Assembly (NCBI GenBank): GCA_019636535.1
Contig: JAHBXK010000016.1
Location: 1 to 64,000 of the forward strand
Source of the DNA: Phycisphaeraceae bacterium
Lineage (GTDB): Bacteria; Planctomycetota; Phycisphaerae; Phycisphaerales; UBA1924
Direction of reading: 5' to 3'
DNA: 64,000 nucleotides
Each line of letters begins with the position of its first letter. The stretch's first letter is position 1. The notes under the pieces are model-generated. The model was not told the DNA's origin, did no database searches, and saw nothing but the letters and a program-made list of their open reading frames with translations. Below, in pieces: positions 57,669 to 64,000 of the stretch. A program made the translations under genes and the position numbers.

Positions 57669-57704
57669 GATCAAGCGGACGGTCAGCCCCGTAGCATCCG
57701 CTGG

Positions 57705-59867
57705 ATGCCCAAACCTCAGCGCGCCAACCTCAAGAACAGGAACGAACGGGACCATCGGCCAACCGAGCGGGCGGTCACCCGACGGCCGGGCCTGTGGTCG
57801 TTGGCGCTCGGCGGGCTGCTGCTCGCGTTGGCCCTCACCGCCAGCCTCGGTCTGGTCCGCCAGCACCTGACGGGTGTGAAACTGCCGGGGTGCGGCGGGT
57901 CCGGTGAAGGGGGGGAGGGGGGGGCCGAGTCCGCGTGTGCTTCGCTCGAGGCCCACCCGTTCGGGAGTCTCGGCGGGTTCCGGCACGGCCTCGGCGTCTG
58001 GCTTGGGGGTGGGGGGAGTGGAACCGCGGACGGAGGCGCCAGCGCCACCTTCATGGAGTTCGTCCGTGGTGAGGGCGCGGCCAAGGTGTCGCCCGACAAG
58101 GCGGTCTTCCCGACGAGCATGCTCGCCTCGGCGTTCTTCGCCGCGATGCTGGTGGGCTGGCTCGTCTGGAGCCTGCGAGCGACCCGCGCTGCGGATCCGG
58201 CCAGCGCGGGCGCGGGGCTGCGCGGCGTTGCGGGCCTGCGGACGCTTGCGCGGCTGGGGGCTGCCGCCTCCGGCGTGTACCTGGTGGTGATCGTGCTGGC
58301 GAACAAGCCGTGCCCGTACTGTCTGGCCGCGCACGCCGCGAACCTCTCGTGGTGGGCGCTCGTGGAGTGGATGGCGATGAAGCATGCTCGATCGACGAAC
58401 GCCAAGACCGATGCGCTGCGCGCTGCGCGCGTGAACTGGGCGCCGATGGCCTCCGCCACGGCGGTCTTCCTGCTCAGCGCGGGCGTGCTCGGCGCGCTCG
58501 ACGCCGGCAAGCGGCGGGATGCGCTGGCCAAGTCCGAGTCCGCGCTCGCGGACAGCCAGCGGCAGTTGCTCGCCTCGGCCGGACGCGCTGCGGAACAGCC
58601 GCAGGCGCCCGCGCGGCCGTTCGGCGAGCGCGGCTTCACCGGCCGCTGGCGGCTCGGCCCCGAGGAGGCGGTGGCGCGCATCGTGCTGATCAGCGACTAT
58701 CAGTGCCCGCAGTGCCGGCGGATGGAGAACGAGGCGCTGGCGCTCGTGCAGAAGCACGCGGGCAAGGTCAGCCTGAGCGCCAAGCAGCACCCCAACGGCA
58801 AGGCCTGCAACAAGTACTACACCGCGGCGACGGACGTCCACCCCAACGCCTGCTGGGCGGCCCGCGCTGCGGAGGCCGCCGCGATCGTGGCCGGGGCCAA
58901 CGCCGCGCTCGAGGGCAAGGACCAATGGACCGCGGCGAACGACGCTTTCTGGAAGATGCACCAGTGGCTCTTCTCGCGCGGGGGGAGTTTCACCGACGCG
59001 TCGTTCCCGGTCGATCTGGCCGCGCTGGGCTTCGACGCCCAGCAGGTGATCCGCGTGATGCAGGGGCCGCAGACGCTCAAACTGATCCAGGACGACATCG
59101 AGGAAGCCCAGTCTCTGGGGATCAACGGGACGCCGATGGTGCTGATCAACGGGGTCGAACTCAAGGGCTGGGAGGCTCCCCGAGCGCTCGAACGCGCGGT
59201 TGAGGCGCTGCTCGAGTCCGGGGCATCGGCACGCACAGCGCGCGACGATGCGCCCCCCCGGGCGAGCGAGAAGTACGTCGCGGACTGGCGCGATCAGCCC
59301 GTGCGGCCGATGCCCCCCGACGCGGTCGAACGGTCGATGGGGCCGAAGGACGCGCCCGTGCAGGTCGTCGTCTTCGGCGACTTCCAGGAGCCCAACACCG
59401 CCAAGGTCGATGCCCTGGTGCGCGGGTGGATCGACGGCAACATCCGGCCCGTGCGGTATGTCTTCCGCCACTTCCCGGGTGACAACACCTGCAACCAGCG
59501 CGTCTCTCGCGTCTTCTTCCAGCACGGCTGCCTGACGGCGCGCGCGGCGGAGGCCGCGGGCGTGGTCGGCGGTGAACAGGGGTACTGGGCGATGCACGCG
59601 TGGCTCTTGCAGAACCAGGCGAACATGAGCGTCGAAGCCGTCCGGCGCGGCGCAGCGGCCGTCGGGCTCAACGCCGATGCGGTCGTGCAGGCCATGAACT
59701 CGCCCGCCGTTGAGCAGGCGATTCAGGACGACATCGCCGCCGCGGCACGGCTGAACGTCGGGCAGATCCCGTGCGTGTACGTCAACGGCAAGTTCGTGCC
59801 GCGATGGTCGCGCGAGGGGGACGACGTCATGGGCCGGATCGTGGAAGAGGCGGCCAAGGCCAAGTGA
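57705..59867 (+). CDS. VKOR-DsbA-DsbA-like fusion, disulfide-bond formation
   Basis: 720 residues from ATG at 57705. The N-terminal 270 residues form a VKOR-type membrane domain: helices at about 28-52, 140-160, 180-215 and 240-262, redox CPYC at Cys203/Cys206, and loop cysteines Cys63 and Cys78. A first thioredoxin-like DsbA domain has CPQC at Cys334/Cys337 (SDYQCPQCRRMENEALAL) with the cis-Pro stretch GINGTPMVLINGVELKG. A second DsbA-like domain (PVQVVVFGDFQEPNTAKVDA) has EPNT in place of CPxC but keeps the cis-Pro region (VGQIPCVYVNGKFV). It should reoxidise and insert disulfides in exported proteins. The second domain is probably inactive. Confidence 0.9.
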   Translation: MPKPQRANLKNRNERDHRPTERAVTRRPGLWSLALGGLLLALALTASLGLVRQHLTGVKLPGCGGSGEGGEGGAESACASLEAHPFGSLGGFRHGLGVWLGGGGSGTADGGASATFMEFVRGEGAAKVSPDKAVFPTSMLASAFFAAMLVGWLVWSLRATRAADPASAGAGLRGVAGLRTLARLGAAASGVYLVVIVLANKPCPYCLAAHAANLSWWALVEWMAMKHARSTNAKTDALRAARVNWAPMASATAVFLLSAGVLGALDAGKRRDALAKSESALADSQRQLLASAGRAAEQPQAPARPFGERGFTGRWRLGPEEAVARIVLISDYQCPQCRRMENEALALVQKHAGKVSLSAKQHPNGKACNKYYTAATDVHPNACWAARAAEAAAIVAGANAALEGKDQWTAANDAFWKMHQWLFSRGGSFTDASFPVDLAALGFDAQQVIRVMQGPQTLKLIQDDIEEAQSLGINGTPMVLINGVELKGWEAPRALERAVEALLESGASARTARDDAPPRASEKYVADWRDQPVRPMPPDAVERSMGPKDAPVQVVVFGDFQEPNTAKVDALVRGWIDGNIRPVRYVFRHFPGDNTCNQRVSRVFFQHGCLTARAAEAAGVVGGEQGYWAMHAWLLQNQANMSVEAVRRGAAAVGLNADAVVQAMNSPAVEQAIQDDIAAAARLNVGQIPCVYVNGKFVPRWSREGDDVMGRIVEEAAKAK

Positions 59868-59879
59868 CCCCGGTCGCGA

Positions 59880-61949
59880 TTACGGGCAGAACGAACCGAG
59901 ATTCGGTGACCAGTCGCTCAGGAAGCCGAGCAGGTCCGCCAGATCGACCGGCTCGGGTTGGCCGATCGGGGCGGTGCTCACGTAGTTTCCGGGGCAGTTG
60001 CCGGGATCGGGGCAGAGTTGACCGAGATTCGGCAGCCACTGATCGAGAAACCCGAGCAGGTCCGCCAGATCGATCGGCTCGGGTTGCCCGGGTGGGGCCG
60101 TGTTCACGAAGTTGCCCGGGCACGGCAGCGTAACCGACTCGAGATCGGGCGTGATCAGAAGGACCACTTCGTACGGCTCGGGCGTTCCGGAGCGGTCGTA
60201 CGTGATTGTGGCGTTCACGATCAACCCGCCCGCGGCCAGCGGCGAGGCGGGGTCGGTCGTGGTGCTGCCGGGCGTCTGAGCCTGGAGCAGCGACGCGTGA
60301 TGGAAAGCGCCCGATGCGAGCGAGTCGCTGTCGCGGAGCGCGATCGACGTGATCTGGTACGGAGTGGCGGAGTTCGAGCCGGTGAACGAATCGCCTTCGG
60401 AGAGAATCCGCTCGATCCGGTACGTCCCAGCGCCGTCCGTGTTGACGGCCTTGAAGACGCCGATCCTGGTCGGTTCGAGCGTCGGCGTCCACGTGGCGGC
60501 AAAGTAAACGTTGCCGAGAAGATCGATCGCGGGTGCCGAGATCAGAAGATCGTCCGTTCCTGCGAGGGTTCCGATCGTCGCACCGTTCGGCCCATCGAGC
60601 ACGCTCTGTCCGGGTCGTGCGGCAACGGACCACGTCTGAGAAGCCGGACCGGTCGCGGTGACCACGGCGATAAACTCACCCTGCACCGGATCGCTCGCGA
60701 CCGCGGCGAGAACCAACTGGCCCGCGCCGTTGCGGCCGATCCCGACAGGCCCGTTCGCGCCCCGGAAAGCATGCTGCGACTTGTACTGATCAAACACCGC
60801 TTCGCCGGCGGCGTTTGCGGAGAAGCCCGGGGCGGTGATCGGCGAAGGCAACACGAAGGCTCGCGGTGTTCCGGCCGCGACGGGCGCGGTCTGACCGGAC
60901 GAGTTGACGCCGAACGCGGCGATCGTGTTCACGGGGGCGGTAGCGCCACCGGCCGTTGGCTTGGCGAGCGCCGCAACAGTTCCGAGCGATCCGCCCAGCG
61001 GGGAGATCGGTGCGAACGTCGGGTTGCCGCGGTGCCCCGCGATCCCGGTGGGGCGGTGGGCTGATGTCGTAGCGCTCAGCGACGAGACCGAGGTGCCCGA
61101 GCGATAGAAAGCCCGCAGATCAAAGATCAGCGCCCGCTCGATGAACCCGGTCGCATCTGAGACGGCGGGAGTGCTGTAAGGAGCCGAGTCGTTCCGAACG
61201 ATGTAGACCGAGTTGGTCGAGTCCGTTGCCGAGTTCACGCCACCCACCTGCGACAGCGTGTTGACCGCCGTCGCGCTAATTGCGGGGGCATCGATTCGCA
61301 GGATGTTGTCGCCCGCGATCCGATTCGCGGTTGTGTCGAGCGCCGTGAATGAGTCAGCGCGAAGATAGGCCCGCCCGGTTGTGGACACCGAGCCGAGCGA
61401 GAGCGTCGACGTATCGACTCCGGCTGCGCTTTGCCGCGAAGACGCCGCGTGAGTGCGCTCAACGAAAAAGCGATGGCTGTTGCCCGATTGACGGCTCACC
61501 AGAGCCACAACGAGGTTGGTCGGGTCCAACGCATGGTCGACGAACGAGACGGCGAACTGATCCGTGAAAGCGCTTGGCGACAACACACCGGAAGAAGCGT
61601 TCGCTCCTGGATTGATTCCCGGACCGGGTGTCGTCCAATGCGCATACGACGGCGCGGGCAAAGCCGGGGTCGTTGCAAACCGGGTCGAGACCGCTGACGA
61701 GCCGAGGATCTGCGTCCGGAACATGGGATCGAGATCGCGAGTCGCCTTCAACAACGGCGCGATCCTGAAACCGTTGCCCCATGAGGACGTGAGCGGCGAA
61801 GAGTCCACCGCATATCGGGTTCGGATCGTGCCGGCTTCGTAGGGCGACATCGCATCATTGCCGCCGGGAGTCGACGCCACCGAGTCCTGTCCGAGCGCAC
61901 GCCCGGCGGTCAAGGTCAGGATGGCGACGCACACGACGCATGAACGCAT
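59880..61949 (-). CDS. Secreted protein with duplicated dockerin-like tail
   Basis: 689 residues from ATG at 61949, followed by a signal peptide (CVVCVAILTLTAGRALG). The body is beta-rich and Ser/Thr/Ala-rich (VVALVSRQSGNSHRFFVERT, RIDAPAISATAVNTLSQVGG, LLISAPAIDLLGNVYFAATW), resembling planctomycete secreted proteins of unknown role. The C-terminus carries two copies of a roughly 40-residue unit, each with a Cys-Pro-Gly-Asn start, QPEPxDLADLLGFLxxW and PNLG, ending CP. This dockerin-like duplication is nearly exact at DNA level (about 59890-59995 and 60010-60120). Its 3' end converges with the VKOR fusion, 12 bases apart. Confidence 0.83.
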   Translation of the reverse strand: MRSCVVCVAILTLTAGRALGQDSVASTPGGNDAMSPYEAGTIRTRYAVDSSPLTSSWGNGFRIAPLLKATRDLDPMFRTQILGSSAVSTRFATTPALPAPSYAHWTTPGPGINPGANASSGVLSPSAFTDQFAVSFVDHALDPTNLVVALVSRQSGNSHRFFVERTHAASSRQSAAGVDTSTLSLGSVSTTGRAYLRADSFTALDTTANRIAGDNILRIDAPAISATAVNTLSQVGGVNSATDSTNSVYIVRNDSAPYSTPAVSDATGFIERALIFDLRAFYRSGTSVSSLSATTSAHRPTGIAGHRGNPTFAPISPLGGSLGTVAALAKPTAGGATAPVNTIAAFGVNSSGQTAPVAAGTPRAFVLPSPITAPGFSANAAGEAVFDQYKSQHAFRGANGPVGIGRNGAGQLVLAAVASDPVQGEFIAVVTATGPASQTWSVAARPGQSVLDGPNGATIGTLAGTDDLLISAPAIDLLGNVYFAATWTPTLEPTRIGVFKAVNTDGAGTYRIERILSEGDSFTGSNSATPYQITSIALRDSDSLASGAFHHASLLQAQTPGSTTTDPASPLAAGGLIVNATITYDRSGTPEPYEVVLLITPDLESVTLPCPGNFVNTAPPGQPEPIDLADLLGFLDQWLPNLGQLCPDPGNCPGNYVSTAPIGQPEPVDLADLLGFLSDWSPNLGSFCP

Positions 61950-62169
61950 GAACCTGCTCCCGGCCGCTGAAGCGACTTCCAGATCGACTCCGCGATGGTG
62001 CTGCCGAACCGAGCGGGTGGACCCGCCGCCCACACGCTGAATACTGCCCGAACATCGAGCGGGTTCAACCGATTCGGCACCACAACATTAGGCGTTGCGG
62101 CTTTCTGAACAGACTCGGACGAACCCTCGTCGGCTGGTTGTTCGGGAACTGGTACCATCGACGCGAGAG

Positions 62170-64000
62170 ATGACCGTGCCGAACACTCCAAACGCAGTTT
62201 CGCCCAGCGATCGCGAGGCCGCTCCGCCTGCACGCCCCTCGGCACGGTTCTCCCTCTTGACGCCCGAGTGTGTCCGTATCGAGTGGGCCCCGGACGGCCG
62301 ATTTGTGGACGAACCGAGCGTCTTCGCGACTGCGAGAGCCTTGCTCCGACCAATGCAGGTTGTGGTTACAAGCGACGACTCGCCGGTGACGTTGATAGCC
62401 CCGCGATTCGGTCTGAACTATCGGACCGACGGAAGGCCACCGAGTCCCGAGAACCTCGCGGTGACGCTTCACGACGGCACGCGCGTGTGGTGCCCCGGTG
62501 ATCGACCGTCACGCAACCTCGGAGGAACGCTCTCCACGCTGGATGGGCTTCGCGGTCCGCGCCCTGTAGGTCACGGCCTGCTCTCTCGCGATGGATGGGC
62601 ACTGATCGATGATTCCGATGGTCACCTGCTGCAGGACGACTGGGCCGTCTGTCGTTCGTGGCGCGGATACGACGTCGACGGCCGCATCGATTGGTACCTC
62701 TTCGTCTACGGCGATGACTTCGCGTCGGCGCTTCGGGCGCTTTCCATCATCAGCGGCCCGGTTCCTCTGCCACGCCGATCGACACTCGGGAGTTGGTACA
62801 GCCGCTACTGGCCCCACACGTCGGATGACTTCCGAGCAATTGCGCGCGAGTTCGACTCGCGCGGCTTCCCGCTCGACGTCATGGTGCTGGACATGGACTG
62901 GCATTCCGGCTCAGCGCAAGGACGCTGGACGGGCTGGTCGTGGAATCGAGACCTGCTGCCGGATGCCGAACGCCTGCTCGACTGGCTGCACGAGCGCGGG
63001 CTCAACGTCTGCCTCAACCTCCATCCCGCTGAGGGTGTGGGCAGTTGGGAGGAACGGTACGCGCCTTTCATGCGAGCGCTGGGGCTCGACCCGATCACCG
63101 GAGAGCGCTTGCCCTTCGACGCGGGCAACAAGCGCGCCATGCGGGCGCTCTTTGAAGAGGTGCTCGCTCCGCTCGAACGCTCGGGCGTCGATCTGTGGTG
63201 GCTGGACTGGCAGCAGGAAGCGATCGTTCGGAGCATCCCCGGACTGACCAACCTCGCGTGGCTGAACCGGCTGTTCTTCCGGCACGCGCGAACGAACGGC
63301 CGACGCGGCACAGGCTTTTCACGCTGGGCCGGCTGGGGCGACCACCGACACCCGATCCACTTCTCGGGCGATGCGCACACCGGCTGGCCGATGCTCGCCT
63401 TTCAGGTTCCGTTCACCGTTACTGCGGGGAACGTCGGCTGCTTCTTCTGGTCGCACGACATCGGCGGCCACTTCGGCCCCCGTCTGGAAGAGGCCTCAAC
63501 TCGCTGGGTGCAGTTCGGCGCGATGAGCGGTTCCCTGCGCCTGCACTCGGCGCGCGAGCCGACACTCGACCGACGACCGTGGTCGTTCGGGCCGGAGCAC
63601 GAGCGAGCGATGCGGAAGGCGTTCCGATTGCGGAGCGCCCTGATGCCGACGATCTACACTGCCGCGCGCGCCGCCGCTCGCGACACGCTTCCGCTGATCC
63701 GTCCGGTCTGGCTCGCGACGGGCGCTGCGCGGGTGCCGGCCGACGAACACGCGTTCCGCAGCCCGGATCAGTACCTGATTGGGAACGATCTGCTCGTTGC
63801 TCCCATTACCACTCGAGGCATCGGGTCGGATCGCGTTACCGATCGCGCGGTCTGGTTTCCACCGACGCCGAGCGGAGCATGGACGCACCTGGAAACGGGT
63901 GAGCGTTTCCCCGCCGGCAGACACGCGCTTGTCGCCGCGATGCTCGATGAGATTCCGGTCTTTGCCCGCGCGGGGACCGCGATCGTCATGCAACCTCCAT
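62170..64000 (+). CDS. Glycoside hydrolase family 31 (alpha-glucosidase type), partial
   Basis: Still open at the last base; 610 codons are in the window. ATG at 62170 follows a GAGAG stretch. The N-terminal beta domain runs to about residue 200. The catalytic barrel then shows SLGSWYSRYWPHTSDDFRA-type start, VMVLDMDWHSGSAQGRWTGW, the nucleophile Asp346 in DLWWLDWQQEA, the acid/base Asp401 in HFSGDAHTGWPML, and SHDIGGHFG. No signal peptide is apparent, so it may be cytoplasmic. Members hydrolyse alpha-glucosides or alpha-xylosides; the substrate is not set by the visible residues. Confidence 0.93.
   Translation, partial: MTVPNTPNAVSPSDREAAPPARPSARFSLLTPECVRIEWAPDGRFVDEPSVFATARALLRPMQVVVTSDDSPVTLIAPRFGLNYRTDGRPPSPENLAVTLHDGTRVWCPGDRPSRNLGGTLSTLDGLRGPRPVGHGLLSRDGWALIDDSDGHLLQDDWAVCRSWRGYDVDGRIDWYLFVYGDDFASALRALSIISGPVPLPRRSTLGSWYSRYWPHTSDDFRAIAREFDSRGFPLDVMVLDMDWHSGSAQGRWTGWSWNRDLLPDAERLLDWLHERGLNVCLNLHPAEGVGSWEERYAPFMRALGLDPITGERLPFDAGNKRAMRALFEEVLAPLERSGVDLWWLDWQQEAIVRSIPGLTNLAWLNRLFFRHARTNGRRGTGFSRWAGWGDHRHPIHFSGDAHTGWPMLAFQVPFTVTAGNVGCFFWSHDIGGHFGPRLEEASTRWVQFGAMSGSLRLHSAREPTLDRRPWSFGPEHERAMRKAFRLRSALMPTIYTAARAAARDTLPLIRPVWLATGAARVPADEHAFRSPDQYLIGNDLLVAPITTRGIGSDRVTDRAVWFPPTPSGAWTHLETGERFPAGRHALVAAMLDEIPVFARAGTAIVMQPP

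Noticed and set aside
57552-57704. Longer VKOR fusion starting at 57552
   Set aside because: The extension is encoded by the G-rich simple repeat and contains long Gly runs; the membrane protein begins at 57705.

Overview
The window reads as chromosomal DNA of a high-GC planctomycete, most likely of the class Phycisphaerae. The lineage call rests on three things. Several exported proteins end in a short tail of the form [VI]P[SA]PG, then a hydrophobic stretch, then RRRR. Other secreted proteins end in dockerin-like Asp-rich repeats (DLxDLLxFLxxW). A large subtilase opens with an LEPR-type export motif (EQLEQRVMLS). All are typical of planctomycete secretomes, and several long genes without an obvious family also look planctomycete-specific. 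No insertion sequence, prophage, CRISPR array or rRNA operon was seen.

Layout. 1-3600: a partial FGE/SUMF1-like secreted protein, a repeat-rich intergenic region, a conserved hypothetical gene and a probable small-RNA unit with its own promoter and terminator. 3382-6653: a znuA-znuC-znuB zinc-uptake operon with a small downstream gene. 6988-8666: tRNA-Ala and a ferric-reductase-like membrane oxidoreductase with a tiny membrane protein. 9124-12525: a secreted anchor-tailed protein followed by three genes suggestive of metal handling (Cys-rich exported protein, HMA lipoprotein, outer-membrane beta-barrel). 12552-16291: a hypothetical gene divergent from mutS. 16800-20678 (minus): trxB, folA and a tandem pair of zinc-ribbon membrane proteins, with a GC-rich palindrome inserted in frame in folA. 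20847-28646: a secreted hypothetical, an RpoD-like sigma factor, a UVR-motif protein, a Kef-type antiporter and mnmG. 28719-35327 (minus): stator genes motB and motA, a membrane protein, an exopolysaccharide sugar-phosphate transferase, a J-domain protein, an exported FKBP and malate dehydrogenase.

35488-40661: a hypothetical gene divergent from a flavin reductase, a dockerin-tailed subtilase and two tandem anchor-tailed paralogues. 40801-45452: a SWIM-finger protein translationally coupled to a SNF2 ATPase. 45534-55409: tRNA-Lys, an 1800-residue subtilase and a divergent tricorn-like protease. 55439-59867: Kdo transferase, a low-complexity region with a 21-bp tandem array, tRNA-Val and a VKOR-DsbA fusion. 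59880-64000: a secreted protein with a duplicated dockerin-like tail and a partial GH31 glycosidase.

Taken together this is a housekeeping region (repair, translation, redox, folate, central metabolism) with a large exported-protein load: proteases, sorting-signal proteins and envelope polysaccharide and Kdo enzymes. The points most worth following up are the unassigned small-RNA unit at about 2945-3315, the palindrome inside folA, the metal-handling trio, the paired zinc-ribbon membrane proteins and the heptad-encoding 21-bp array.
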